This document shows, one piece after another, positions 17,255 to 26,242 of a stretch of 64,000 bases of DNA. The position numbers were made by a program, and so were the translations under genes. Source of the DNA: Maribellus maritimus (GTDB lineage: Bacteria; Bacteroidota; Bacteroidia; Bacteroidales; Prolixibacteraceae); NCBI RefSeq assembly GCF_022267315.1, contig NZ_JAIKLE010000018.1, positions 1 through 64,000 on the forward strand, given 5' to 3'. The notes below the pieces were generated by a model. That model saw nothing but the letters and a program-made list of their open reading frames with translations, did not search any database and was not told where the DNA came from. The stretch's first letter is position 1. Every line of letters starts with the position of its first letter.

Positions 17255-19714
17255 ATGAGGAAATTATTTGGAGTAGTACTTATATTTTTCACTTTAAATT
17301 CCCTTGGAAATACGGGAAATAACAATACTGACGATGATGATAAACCAGGAGTAATAAAAGGGGCAATTGTTGATGAAACAACAGGGCAGCCGATGGAATA
17401 CGCCAATGTTGCTGTTTATAATACAAAGGATTCATCGCTTGTTAACGGGGGTATAACAAATGAAAAAGGACAATTTGAGATCAAAGGCATAAACTATGGA
17501 GAGTACTACATTGAAGCCAATTTTATAGGTTTTGAAAAAACAAATATTGATGAAGTAGTTCTGAACGAAAATACTCCGCTTTTTAATTCCGGGAATATTG
17601 GGTTAGCCCCGTCAGCAGTGGAGTTAAACAGTGTAGAAGTGGTCGCAGACAAAGCTCCGGTTGAGTTTAAACTGGATAAAAAGATAGTAAATGTAAGCCA
17701 AATGATTAATGCTATTGGCGGAACAGCAGTTAATGTTTTGGAAAACACTCCTTCAGTACAAGTTGATATCGAAGGAAACGTGTCATTAAGAGGTTCTTCC
17801 AATTTTACGGTGTTGATTGACGGCCGTCCAAGCGTTTTAAGCGGCAGCGATGCACTGAGGCAAATTCCTTCATCAGCCATCGAAAATATTGAAATTATAA
17901 CCAATCCATCGGCAAAATACGAACCTGATGGAACCGCGGGAATAATCAACCTGGTGATGAAAAAGAATTCGATGAATGGTATCAACGGAATTGTGAATGC
18001 CTCAGTTGGAAGCGGAGATAAATACCGAGGAGATTTTACGTTAAATTATCGCACAAATAAATTCAACTTTTTTGTTGGCGCCGACTGGAGAGACGAAACC
18101 AACGGTGGTGGAATGAACTCTTTTCGTGAATCGTATTCCAACGATACAACGACCTATCTTGATATTGGTGGTGACAGGAACTTCATCAGGCAGGGACATA
18201 ACTTTAAGTCAGGAATCGAGCTTTTTCTTTCGCAGCAAACCACACTTTCTGTTTCCGGCGAATTAGGAAAATCCGGAAGCACGCGAAACGAAGGGGGAAA
18301 AACACGTTCCTACTCTATTCCCGCTAGTGTTGATGACTATTTTGCAGTGACAGAAGAAATATCAGACCGGGAAAACGACTTTTACAGCGGACGTTTAAAT
18401 TTCCAACATAAATTTAACAACAATGGCCACCGAATTGAAGCAATGGCTTATTACTCCAATGAAGAGGGAACAGATTCAGAAGAAGAAAGTGAAATACTGG
18501 CAGATGAGAATTTTGTAAGAACTGATGAATATCTTGACAGAGTAAGAACCGTAGAAACGGAAGATGAAAAAGAGTTTCGTTTTAAACTTGATTACACATA
18601 TCCTTTTAGCGAAGACGGCAGATTTGAAGCAGGATTGCAAAGCAGGATTGACAAAGAAATTGAAGGAATCCAATTTTTAGATTACAATCAGGCAACTGAT
18701 ACATGGGCAGAGAATTCCACGTATTCGAGCACAACCGACTTTAAAAGAGGAATTCATGCCGCTTATTCCACCTTTAGCAATAAACTTGGCGCGATTCAAT
18801 ATATGTTAGGATTACGTGGAGAGCTTACACAAAGAGAAATTTTAAATACAAATGCTACAGAGTCAGCATCATTAAACCGGTTCGACCTCTTCCCGACACT
18901 CCACCTTTCTTACCAACTTTTGGAAACCAACGAATTTATGGCAAGTTACAGCCGCAGAATTGACCGCCCCCGGGGATGGGACTTAGATCCGGCACCTAAT
19001 TATTTTAACAGATATACCATTCGGTTTGGTAATCCTCAACTAAAACCGGAATATACCGATTCCTACGAGGTAGGTTACATGAAAAGATTTGGCCGATCTT
19101 ATATTTCACTTGATGCATTCCGAAGGGTAACCAACAATAAAATAGAACGTTATGAGGAGTTACAGGAAAACGGAGTTTATTACCTTTACTCCGATAATTT
19201 TGACAAAGATTATTCTACTGGATTGGAGCTCACAGGCAACGTGAACTTTACCAAATGGTTGCTGGTTAATGCAAGCCTTTCAATGTTTAATTACCGTATT
19301 ACCGGTGATATCAACGGCGAATCGATTGACAGGGAAAGTACCAACTGGGATGGAAGAATGAATACGACTTTAAAATTTAGTGAAAATTCGAGAATGCAAC
19401 TTCAGGGATTTTTCCGGGGCCCCTCGGTTTCTGCTCAAGGTGAATCAAAAGGGATGATTTTCACCAATGTTTCTTACCGACATGAATTCTGGGATAATAA
19501 ACTTTCCGCAACACTTAGTGTTCGCGACCCGCTTGGAACTGCAAAATTTGAACGTGAATCTTACGGAGAAAATTTTAAAAGTTGGTTTGAATGGAAAAGA
19601 GAACCACGTGTAGTTATGCTCACAATGAGTTACAAAATAAATAATTTTAAAGAGGAACGACGAAACGGTGGCGGCGGAGATGGAGGAATGGATATGGGAG
19701 GAGGAGAATATTAA
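17255..19714 (+). CDS. TonB-dependent receptor, outer-membrane beta-barrel family (OMP_b-brl_3 type)
   Basis: The 819-residue outer-membrane protein has a signal region at 1-20 and a carboxypeptidase-regulatory-like domain at about 33-108 (VKGAIVDETTGQPMEYANV pattern). A plug follows at about 130-225, with ENTPSVQVDIEGNVSLRGSSNFTVLIDGRPS, and then the barrel, with RIDRPRGWDLDP and the QLKPEYTDSYEVGY motif typical of this family. The Gly-rich tail GGGGDGGMDMGGGEY replaces the aromatic C-terminus. Its ligand is unknown. It is monocistronic, with a terminator directly downstream. Confidence 0.93.
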   Translation: MRKLFGVVLIFFTLNSLGNTGNNNTDDDDKPGVIKGAIVDETTGQPMEYANVAVYNTKDSSLVNGGITNEKGQFEIKGINYGEYYIEANFIGFEKTNIDEVVLNENTPLFNSGNIGLAPSAVELNSVEVVADKAPVEFKLDKKIVNVSQMINAIGGTAVNVLENTPSVQVDIEGNVSLRGSSNFTVLIDGRPSVLSGSDALRQIPSSAIENIEIITNPSAKYEPDGTAGIINLVMKKNSMNGINGIVNASVGSGDKYRGDFTLNYRTNKFNFFVGADWRDETNGGGMNSFRESYSNDTTTYLDIGGDRNFIRQGHNFKSGIELFLSQQTTLSVSGELGKSGSTRNEGGKTRSYSIPASVDDYFAVTEEISDRENDFYSGRLNFQHKFNNNGHRIEAMAYYSNEEGTDSEEESEILADENFVRTDEYLDRVRTVETEDEKEFRFKLDYTYPFSEDGRFEAGLQSRIDKEIEGIQFLDYNQATDTWAENSTYSSTTDFKRGIHAAYSTFSNKLGAIQYMLGLRGELTQREILNTNATESASLNRFDLFPTLHLSYQLLETNEFMASYSRRIDRPRGWDLDPAPNYFNRYTIRFGNPQLKPEYTDSYEVGYMKRFGRSYISLDAFRRVTNNKIERYEELQENGVYYLYSDNFDKDYSTGLELTGNVNFTKWLLVNASLSMFNYRITGDINGESIDRESTNWDGRMNTTLKFSENSRMQLQGFFRGPSVSAQGESKGMIFTNVSYRHEFWDNKLSATLSVRDPLGTAKFERESYGENFKSWFEWKREPRVVMLTMSYKINNFKEERRNGGGGDGGMDMGGGEY

Positions 19715-19735
19715 ACCGATGCAGCCCAATTGTGT

Positions 19736-19765
19736 AAAGCTATCAGTCTATGGTAGCTTTTTTTA
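19736..19765 (+). terminator. Intrinsic terminator after beta-barrel receptor
   Basis: AAAGCTA (19736-19742) pairs with TAGCTTT (19754-19760), followed by a run of T. It ends the receptor transcript 22 bp after its stop. Confidence 0.75.
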
Positions 19766-20050
19766 TGCCCGGATTTATTGTATGTGATCAAAAAAATACA
19801 ATTGAGGAAACCAAAATTATAAAAACAAAGAACGTTAAGTCAAATTTTCTTAGCTTTTCAGTCAACGCTCAAAAAGGCCAATCCTAGCAAAAATATTTAT
19901 TCTAAAAACAATTAAACTGAAAAATCAGTTGCGAAACTGGAAAATCAGTTATATTTTTGTGATGTTATATTAAGTCATTCCATACTTATTTTGGAATTTT
20001 ATAAAAAATCCTGAAACAAATTCAGGATGACATTTTCAAAAGTCAGAAAA
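19766..20050. other. Leader region of the blaI-blaR1 operon
   Basis: There is no ORF of note apart from an in-frame upstream ATG at 20027. The part at 19915-19959 carries tandem dyads over a promoter (described separately). The rest is AT-rich. Confidence 0.6.
19915..19959 (+). promoter_or_regulatory. Promoter of blaI-blaR1 overlapped by two tandem dyads
   Basis: Two 16-bp dyads, AACTGAAAAATCAGTT (19915-19930, perfect) and AACTGGAAAATCAGTT (19935-19950, one mismatch), lie exactly 20 bp apart. They overlap a -33 GTTG (19928-19931) and abut a -7 TATTTTTG (19952-19959), with 20 bp between the boxes. This is the layout expected of an autoregulatory BlaI-type operator. The assignment to BlaI is inferred from position. 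Confidence 0.65.
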
Positions 20051-20410
20051 ATGAAAAAACTTACGCGAAAAGAAGAGGAAGTAATGAAAATTCTCTGGAA
20101 ACTGGAGAAAGCATTCGTAAAAGACATTATTGAGCAGTACAAAAATCCAAAACCACATTACAATACAATTTCCTCACTTGTACGTTTACTGCAGGAAAAA
20201 GGAATTGTTGGCTACAAACAATACGGAAACACATACCAGTATTTTCCTCTTATTTCAAAGGAAGAATACCGGCGGCCATTTATGAAGCAGGTGGTTAGCG
20301 ACTATTTTGACAATTCGTACCAAAATGCTGTGGCATTCTTTGTAAAAGAAAAAGGTTTGTCGGCAGAGGAGCTGGAAGAACTCATAAAAATGATAAAAGA
20401 CAAAAATTGA
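20051..20410 (+). CDS. BlaI/MecI/CopY-family transcriptional repressor
   Basis: The ATG at 20051 gives MKKLTRKEEEVMKILWKLE, the usual family start, and 119 residues; the upstream ATG at 20027 would add eight residues. The winged-helix DNA-binding domain covers about 1-75 (PHYNTISSLVRLLQEKGIVGYKQYGNTYQYFPL), followed by a dimerisation region with the SYQNAVAFFVKEKGLSAEELEELI pattern. It represses its own operon until cleaved or inactivated through the partner M56 sensor. The stop shares one base with the BlaR1 start (TGATG), so they are translationally coupled. No beta-lactamase gene is adjacent. Confidence 0.95.
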   Translation: MKKLTRKEEEVMKILWKLEKAFVKDIIEQYKNPKPHYNTISSLVRLLQEKGIVGYKQYGNTYQYFPLISKEEYRRPFMKQVVSDYFDNSYQNAVAFFVKEKGLSAEELEELIKMIKDKN

Positions 20411-23400
20411 TGGAGCATTTTCTCATCTACATTGGAAAAGCAGCGGTTGGAGCGGGTGCATTTTACCTGGCATTTCTGATGTTGTTTCAAAATCAGAAAC
20501 ATTTTGTTTTTAACCGCATCTATTTGCCGGTAACAATGGTGTTGAGTTTTATCATCCCACTCGTTACTTTTACAACGGTAAAATACATTGAACCTGCAAA
20601 CTTCAGCACTGCCAGCATCGCTTATCTGGCAGATACAACTGCAGAAACAGCTGCGGAATCTGCTTTTGTCATGGAATGGTACCACTATCTTTTGGGAATC
20701 TATTTTTTGGGAATTTTTGGCTTTCTAGTTCACCTTTTGCTGGGTCATTTCAAAGCCATTCAGATTATTCGAAAAAGCCGGAAAAAAGAACTTTTTGAAA
20801 CACCTGTAAACATCACCCAAAAAGATGTTCATCCTTTTTCGTTTTTTAGCAAAATTGTACTCTCGGAAAAAACACTCAGCAGCAAAAACCTCGAGATGAT
20901 TGTTTGCCACGAAAATATCCACGTAAAAGAAAAACATACCCTTGATATCCTTTTTACCGAAATACTTTTTATGTTGCAGTGGTTTAATCCTTTTGCCTGG
21001 TTAATAAAAGATGCAGTAAAAAACAACCTGGAGTACAAAACAGATGATCAGGTCACACAGCACTTTAATCCGCAAAATTATCAAATGGCCATGGTTGCCC
21101 TCGCCGATAAAAAAGGCGTAGCACCTTTCCTCACCGCCTTAAATGGCTCCCAACTAAAAAACAGAATCATTATGATGAAAAAGAAAACCAAAAATAAATT
21201 TGGCCTTGTGAAACAATTGATTGTACTCCCTCTTCTGGCTGTTTTGGTTATGGGTCTTTCTTCCCGCGAAGTAAAAACAGAAATACTAAATACTCCTGTG
21301 AAAGAAAATACTCCGCTTGACGATCTCGCTGTTATTATAGACGGAGAAGAAATTCAAACTGATTCCGAACCATTGAATCTTTTGGATTTTTCAAAAGGAT
21401 TTTCAGGGCAAGAGGTTATCGAAGCCTTGAAGCTGGATGAAAATAAAGTACAACTGTCTTTATTTTACATTGATAAAAATACGGACGATGTTAAGTTTGT
21501 AATCCGCACCTCTGATTATACTCCGGGCTCCAATCCTGAATTTGACAAAATGACGGAAACAACACAAGAAGAAAAATTGCCGATCAAAAAAACCTTGTAT
21601 GCGGTAAATGGAGAATTAATAAGTAAATCTGAAATTGACAAGCCAGAGGATTTTAATTCAGCAACTGTTTTCTCGGGGAAAGAAGCGATTGAAAAGTTTG
21701 GCCATGTAGCTCAAAATGCTACAGTTATTGATTTTAGTGTTTCGGAAGCAGATACAAATTCGTACGCGAAAGCCAAATATTCGGTATCCGGCAAAGTAAG
21801 CGATAAAAACGGCAATCCGATTCCCGGCGCTTCTGTTCTTGTAAAAGGCGCGGCGGTAGGAACAATTACCAATCCGGAGGGAATTTATCAGCTGAAACTC
21901 GAGGAAAAAAATGCTACCCTTGTTTTTTGGATGATAGACTATCAGAAAAAAGAGATTCAGGTTTCAGACAAATCTGAAATAAATGTAGAACTGCTCCCTG
22001 ATGAAGACATAAAATTACAGAATATCCTGATTCCGGAATATACATCACAACAAAAGGGGGAAAAAGCAGGATCTGAAGAAGTTTTTTACAATGTAGACGA
22101 GAGACCTCAATTTGCCGGCGGCGAAAATGCCTTAAGAAAATACATTTCCCACAGCATCAAATATCCTGAGACTGCCATACAAAAAGGCATCGAAGGTAAG
22201 GTCTACATAACTTTTATCGTTACCAAAAACGGAGAAGTTATGGATCCAAAAGTTACAAAGGGTATTGCCCCTAGCTTAAATGAAGAAGCCCTGCGGGTTA
22301 TAAACAATCTCCCGAACTGGAAACCAGGAAAAAAGAATGGTAAAAAAGTAAATACATATCACACTGTCCCTGTTGAATTTAAGCCGACACTCGAACAAAT
22401 TCAGAAATACAGAAAAGTAGGATGGGAGGGAAAACCTCTTAATAATTACAATTTCACCATAAGTGGAAGAGTAACAGATGAAAAAGGAAATGCAATAAGA
22501 GGTGCCGCCGTTCTTTTAAAAGGCAAAACTGTTGGAACGCTATCTGACACAAATGGGAACTACCAACTGAAAACAAACAGCAAAAACGAAACGCTGATTT
22601 TTTCCATGGTCGGCTACCAGACAAAAGAAGTATCTTTTGAAGGAAATACAGATATGGACGTACAATTATTTTCAGAGCAAAAAGGTAAAAAAGATGAAAT
22701 AAAAGTTACCGGTTACAGGAAAAATAGTGCCGGAATAAAAATTAAAGGCAGTCATTTTGATGGAGAACCAGCCTATATTGTCGATGGAGAAAAAAAAGAC
22801 AACATCGATTATTTAAACCCGGAGGATATAAAAAGTATATCCGTTTTAAAAGGTAAAACAGCTGCGGCATTATACGGAGATAAAAACAACGTCAAAAACG
22901 GGGTAATTTTAATTGAAACCAAATCCAATAAAGCCTTTGATTCAACCGACAAAACAATTGTTGTTGATGGGAAAAAATTTGATGGAGATATCAATGATAT
23001 TCCTGTTGACGATATTGCGAATATATCTATTTTAAAAGGAGAAACAGCTTCACAAGAAATTTACGCTGAAAATGCAAAAAACGGAGTTGTAATTGTAAAC
23101 ACTAAAACAAAATTCTATTCCGATTTAAATAATGACAATAAACCATATATAGTTGTTGACGGAGAAGAATACGGTGAGCCAATGTCAAACATTACTCCTG
23201 AAAGCATCAAAGCTGTAAATGTTTTGAAAGGTGAAGCGGCGACAGAATTATACGGTAAAAAAGCCCAAAGTGGAGCAATTTCGATTACAACAAAAAAAAA
23301 TGAAGTAATTACAACTCCTTTGCAGCTACGAAAATTTATTGCAAATTCAATAAGATATCCAGTCGAGGCACATGAAAAAGGACAATACGGAACTGTTGTT

Positions 23401-23655
23401 GTTAATGTAAAAATAAAAAATAAAACATGGAAAGAGGTCCAAGCGACTAAATCATCAAAACAAAGAGTCGATTTAGATGAGATTGTCGCTATTGGTTACG
23501 CACCCGAGAAACAGGTTGAACCAGCAAAAGGATTTGAATATTCTGCTTCGTTTGTTAAAGAAGTTCAGCGCGTTATCCAATTAAACCCTCTGATTGACAT
23601 TCCTGAATTTGAAGGAAAAACATTACGTATCACAGTGAGATTCATGCTACAATAA
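20410..23655 (+). CDS. M56 BlaR1-type sensor protease fused to carboxypeptidase-regulatory, TonB-C and plug-like repeats
   Basis: The protein has 1,081 residues. The M56 membrane protease module (1-285) has N-terminal transmembrane helices, the zinc motif H167-E-N-I-H, and a closing helix at about 261-284. The periplasmic tail holds, in order, a CarboxypepD-reg-like domain (about 457-532), a TonB C-terminal domain (about 565-658), and a second CarboxypepD-reg-like domain (about 681-756). Three SusC plug-like repeats of the form VDG-IKSISVLKG-AAALYG-NGVILIETK follow (about 788-837, 850-899, 913-962), and then a degenerate TonB-C segment containing LDEIVAIGYAPEK. The penicillin-binding sensor domain of classical BlaR1 is absent. 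It should cleave or trigger loss of BlaI in response to an envelope signal. It starts inside the BlaI stop and ends at a terminator. Confidence 0.92.
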   Translation: MEHFLIYIGKAAVGAGAFYLAFLMLFQNQKHFVFNRIYLPVTMVLSFIIPLVTFTTVKYIEPANFSTASIAYLADTTAETAAESAFVMEWYHYLLGIYFLGIFGFLVHLLLGHFKAIQIIRKSRKKELFETPVNITQKDVHPFSFFSKIVLSEKTLSSKNLEMIVCHENIHVKEKHTLDILFTEILFMLQWFNPFAWLIKDAVKNNLEYKTDDQVTQHFNPQNYQMAMVALADKKGVAPFLTALNGSQLKNRIIMMKKKTKNKFGLVKQLIVLPLLAVLVMGLSSREVKTEILNTPVKENTPLDDLAVIIDGEEIQTDSEPLNLLDFSKGFSGQEVIEALKLDENKVQLSLFYIDKNTDDVKFVIRTSDYTPGSNPEFDKMTETTQEEKLPIKKTLYAVNGELISKSEIDKPEDFNSATVFSGKEAIEKFGHVAQNATVIDFSVSEADTNSYAKAKYSVSGKVSDKNGNPIPGASVLVKGAAVGTITNPEGIYQLKLEEKNATLVFWMIDYQKKEIQVSDKSEINVELLPDEDIKLQNILIPEYTSQQKGEKAGSEEVFYNVDERPQFAGGENALRKYISHSIKYPETAIQKGIEGKVYITFIVTKNGEVMDPKVTKGIAPSLNEEALRVINNLPNWKPGKKNGKKVNTYHTVPVEFKPTLEQIQKYRKVGWEGKPLNNYNFTISGRVTDEKGNAIRGAAVLLKGKTVGTLSDTNGNYQLKTNSKNETLIFSMVGYQTKEVSFEGNTDMDVQLFSEQKGKKDEIKVTGYRKNSAGIKIKGSHFDGEPAYIVDGEKKDNIDYLNPEDIKSISVLKGKTAAALYGDKNNVKNGVILIETKSNKAFDSTDKTIVVDGKKFDGDINDIPVDDIANISILKGETASQEIYAENAKNGVVIVNTKTKFYSDLNNDNKPYIVVDGEEYGEPMSNITPESIKAVNVLKGEAATELYGKKAQSGAISITTKKNEVITTPLQLRKFIANSIRYPVEAHEKGQYGTVVVNVKIKNKTWKEVQATKSSKQRVDLDEIVAIGYAPEKQVEPAKGFEYSASFVKEVQRVIQLNPLIDIPEFEGKTLRITVRFMLQ

Positions 23656-23668
23656 ATTTTAAAATTTT

Positions 23669-23698
23669 AAAAGGGGCTGGTTAAAAAGCCCCTTTTTC
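23669..23698 (+). terminator. Intrinsic terminator after blaR1
   Basis: AAGGGGCT (23671-23678) pairs with AGCCCCTT (23687-23694) and is followed by TTT. It lies 15 bp past the BlaR1 stop. Confidence 0.85.
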
Positions 23699-23760
23699 TT
23701 CCCACTTACCACAACTGGATCTCCCAGTTACAAAAGATCCGATTTTATTTTTCTTTTCTG

Positions 23761-24303
23761 TTAGTTCAGTGTTGCTTCACCCGGCACCCAGTCGCACGGC
23801 GTAAGTTCGCCCAACTGGAATGCATCAAGTAAACGAAGCGTTTCTTTAACATTTCTTCCCACATTTAAACCGTTCACCGAAACATGTTGTATAACTCCTT
23901 CCGGATCGATAATGTAGGTTGTACGATAAGCAATTTTGTTTTCTTTTTCTAAAATCCCTAATTCTTCAGAAAGCGATTTTGAAGTATCGGCGAGCATCGG
24001 AAATTTTAAATTTTTCAAACCCGGATGGTTGTTTCTCCAAGCAAGATGCACAAATTCCGAATCGATCGACGCCCCGATTAAATTCGTATTTCGTTTTTCA
24101 AACTCTTCAAACTGCTCATTAAAAGCTGAAATCTCGGTAGGGCAAACAAAAGTAAAATCGAGCGGCCACCAGAAAAATACAGTCCATCTCCCGTTACTAA
24201 TGTTTTCTGAACTGATTTGTTTAAACTCTTTTCCCGGCTCCAAGGAAACTACTGCTTGTTTTTCAAATTCGGGGAATTTGTCACCAACTGTTAACATATT
24301 CAA
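23761..24303 (-). CDS. AhpC/Prx1-type 2-Cys peroxiredoxin
   Basis: This 180-residue cytoplasmic thioredoxin-fold peroxidase reduces hydrogen peroxide and organic peroxides. The peroxidatic Cys54 is in PLDFTFVCPTE, and the candidate resolving Cys170 lies near the C-terminus (GELTPCDWVPGEA). The C-terminal tail is short. Its own promoter on the minus strand (24351-24382) fits the Bacteroidetes consensus. It is divergent from a Gfo/Idh/MocA gene, an arrangement repeated 2 kb downstream with a different peroxiredoxin subfamily. Confidence 0.94.
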   Translation of the reverse strand: MNMLTVGDKFPEFEKQAVVSLEPGKEFKQISSENISNGRWTVFFWWPLDFTFVCPTEISAFNEQFEEFEKRNTNLIGASIDSEFVHLAWRNNHPGLKNLKFPMLADTSKSLSEELGILEKENKIAYRTTYIIDPEGVIQHVSVNGLNVGRNVKETLRLLDAFQLGELTPCDWVPGEATLN

Positions 24304-24350
24304 AAATTTTTAAGGTTATTACTATTAAGACTTACTAAAAATTGAGGTGG

Positions 24351-24382
24351 CAAATATAAATTATGCTCAATCCCCGATCAAA
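24351..24382 (-). promoter_or_regulatory. Promoter of the 2-Cys peroxiredoxin
   Basis: Read on the minus strand, TTTG (24379-24382) is followed after 20 bp by TATATTTG (24351-24358). This is an exact match to the -33 TTTG / -7 TAnnTTTG consensus of Bacteroidetes housekeeping promoters, about 47 bp before the start codon. Confidence 0.7.
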
Positions 24383-24530
24383 TTGATTTTTTTTAAGCGG
24401 AATAGAAAAAAGCTATTTTCAGAAAAGTAAAACATTGAATTTGAACAAATTTCAAAACAGGTTAATGTAAATCCCCGCATTAATTTAAAAAAAATGCTTT
24501 TCCTGTTGTATAAATAACAAGAAGCGGATC

Positions 24531-24561
24531 TTTGAACTAACCTTTAATATCATTATATTTA
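24531..24561 (+). promoter_or_regulatory. Promoter of first Gfo/Idh/MocA gene
   Basis: TTTG (24531-24534), 19-bp spacer, then TATATTTA (24554-24561), one base off the -7 consensus. It lies 68 bp before the ATG at 24629. Confidence 0.6.
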
Positions 24562-24628
24562 GCTGATTTTTGAAAAATAACATTGATAAACAGGCAAATG
24601 TCTATCCAATTAAAAACATCAAATTATT

Positions 24629-26131
24629 ATGGAAAATTCTGATAAAAAAGCAGTTTCAAGAAGGGCTTTTCTTGGAACAACTGCGGCCGTTGCTGCAGGT
24701 ATTACGGTTGTACCAAGACATGCAGTTGCAGGGTTGGGACACAAAGCTCCGAGCGATAAGCTAAATATAGCAGCTGTCGGTATCGGGGGAATGGGTAATT
24801 CTAACCTGAGAAATCTTCAGGAAGAAAACATCGTTGCTCTTTGTGATGTTGACTGGAAATATGCCGCTCCGGTTTTTGAGCACTATTCTGGTGCAAAAAA
24901 ATACAAAGACTGGCGGAAAATGTACGATGAAATGGGTAAAAGTATTGATGGTGTAGTTGTTGCTACAGCCGACCATACTCACGCTATTATTGCAGCCCAT
25001 GCCATAACAATGGGAAAACATGTTTATGTTCAAAAACCATTGACGCATACTGTTTACGAATCAAGATTACTAACCAAACTGGCTGACAAATACAAAGTTG
25101 CCACTCAGATGGGAAATCAGGGTTCATCAGGCGAAGGCGTAAACCTTACAACTGAATGGTTGGCAAATGGTGAAATTGGTGAAGTAACAAAAGTGGAAGC
25201 TTTCACTGACCGCCCAATTTGGCCTCAGGGTTTAAATACTCCGGAACAAGGACAATGGGTTCCTGATACTTTAGACTGGGATTTATTCACAGGCCCGGCA
25301 AAAATGAAACCTTTTAATGAAATTTATCATCCATGGAACTGGCGTGGTTGGTGGGACTATGGAACAGGTGCTTTGGGCGATATGGCTTGTCATATTCTTC
25401 ACCCTGTATTTGTTGGTCTTGAGTTAGGTTACCCGATACATGCTCAGGGAAGTTCTACATTGTTACTGCAGGATTGTGCGCCAACAGCTCAATCAGTAAA
25501 ACTTACTTATCCGGCAAGAAAACCAAAACGTGCATGGAAAGGAATGAAAAGAAATGCTGATTTACCTGAAGTTGATGTTTACTGGTCGGATGGCGGAATC
25601 AAACCAATGCTTCCGGAAGGTTGGCCAGATGGAAAAGATCCAAATAATGCAGGTGGTTATGTTTGCTTCCACGGAACAAAAGACAAATTAATTTGTGGTT
25701 GTTACGGAAGAGACCCATGGTTGCTTTCAGGTCGCGTGCCGGAGGCTCCGAAATTCCGCCGCAGGGTTGAAACCAGCCACGAAATGGATTGGGTTCGTGC
25801 TTGTAAAGAAAGCGCCGAAAACCGCGTTCCTACTGCATCTGATTTCAGCGAAGCAGGACCATTTAACGAAATGGTGGTAATGGGTGTTCTTGCAGTTCGT
25901 TTACAATCATTGTACAAAGAACTGGATTGGGATGGTGACAATATGCAATTCACCAACTTAACTAACGATGAAACCATTAAAACGGTTATCAAAGACGGTT
26001 TTGAAATTCACGACGGTCACCCAACATTCAAGAAAACATGGACCGACCCGGTTCCTGCAAAAGAATTTGCTGCTGAATTAATTAAGCATACTTACCGCAA
26101 ACCATGGAGTTTGCCTGATATGCCGGCTTAA
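24629..26131 (+). CDS. Tat-exported Gfo/Idh/MocA-family oxidoreductase
   Basis: This 500-residue protein has a twin-arginine signal (SRRAFLGTTAAVAAG, about 10-24). The Rossmann NAD(P)-binding start LNIAAVGIGGMGNSNL is at about 46-61, then CDVDWKY and the GKHVYVQKPLTHTVYE segment carrying the catalytic Lys region of the family. The long C-terminal domain has HPWNWRGWWDYGTGALGDMACH, typical of the Bacteroidetes exported clade. It probably oxidises or isomerises a sugar or sugar derivative in the periplasm; the substrate is unknown. It is a paralogue of the gene at 27258 and is followed by a terminator. Confidence 0.94.
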   Translation: MENSDKKAVSRRAFLGTTAAVAAGITVVPRHAVAGLGHKAPSDKLNIAAVGIGGMGNSNLRNLQEENIVALCDVDWKYAAPVFEHYSGAKKYKDWRKMYDEMGKSIDGVVVATADHTHAIIAAHAITMGKHVYVQKPLTHTVYESRLLTKLADKYKVATQMGNQGSSGEGVNLTTEWLANGEIGEVTKVEAFTDRPIWPQGLNTPEQGQWVPDTLDWDLFTGPAKMKPFNEIYHPWNWRGWWDYGTGALGDMACHILHPVFVGLELGYPIHAQGSSTLLLQDCAPTAQSVKLTYPARKPKRAWKGMKRNADLPEVDVYWSDGGIKPMLPEGWPDGKDPNNAGGYVCFHGTKDKLICGCYGRDPWLLSGRVPEAPKFRRRVETSHEMDWVRACKESAENRVPTASDFSEAGPFNEMVVMGVLAVRLQSLYKELDWDGDNMQFTNLTNDETIKTVIKDGFEIHDGHPTFKKTWTDPVPAKEFAAELIKHTYRKPWSLPDMPA

Positions 26132-26152
26132 TCTACCACTTATAAATAGTTC

Positions 26153-26191
26153 AAAGGGCGTTTGTTTTTTTACAAACGCTCTTTTTATTTT
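26153..26191 (+). terminator. Intrinsic terminator after first Gfo/Idh gene
   Basis: Arms 26153-26165 and 26172-26184 (AAAGGGCGTTTGT type, one G-T pair) are followed by a T-rich tract. Confidence 0.85.
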
Positions 26192-26242
26192 GTAGTTGAT
26201 TGTGAAAGTATTTCAACCTCCCATCTCAATTTTGCGCCGGTA

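Larger units (their letters stand above)
24304..24628. other. Divergent intergenic region between peroxiredoxin and Gfo/Idh genes
   Basis: This 325-bp region contains two outward-facing promoters (24351-24382 minus and 24531-24561 plus). Nothing else is recognised. Confidence 0.6.

Noticed and set aside
17506-17985. Antisense ORF of 159 residues in the receptor gene
   Set aside because: It lies wholly opposite a clear TonB receptor and has no domain.
20051-23655. Beta-lactam resistance locus
   Set aside because: BlaI and an M56 protein are present, but the penicillin-sensor domain and any adjacent beta-lactamase are missing. The serine hydrolase at 53125 is 30 kb away and has non-resistance motifs.
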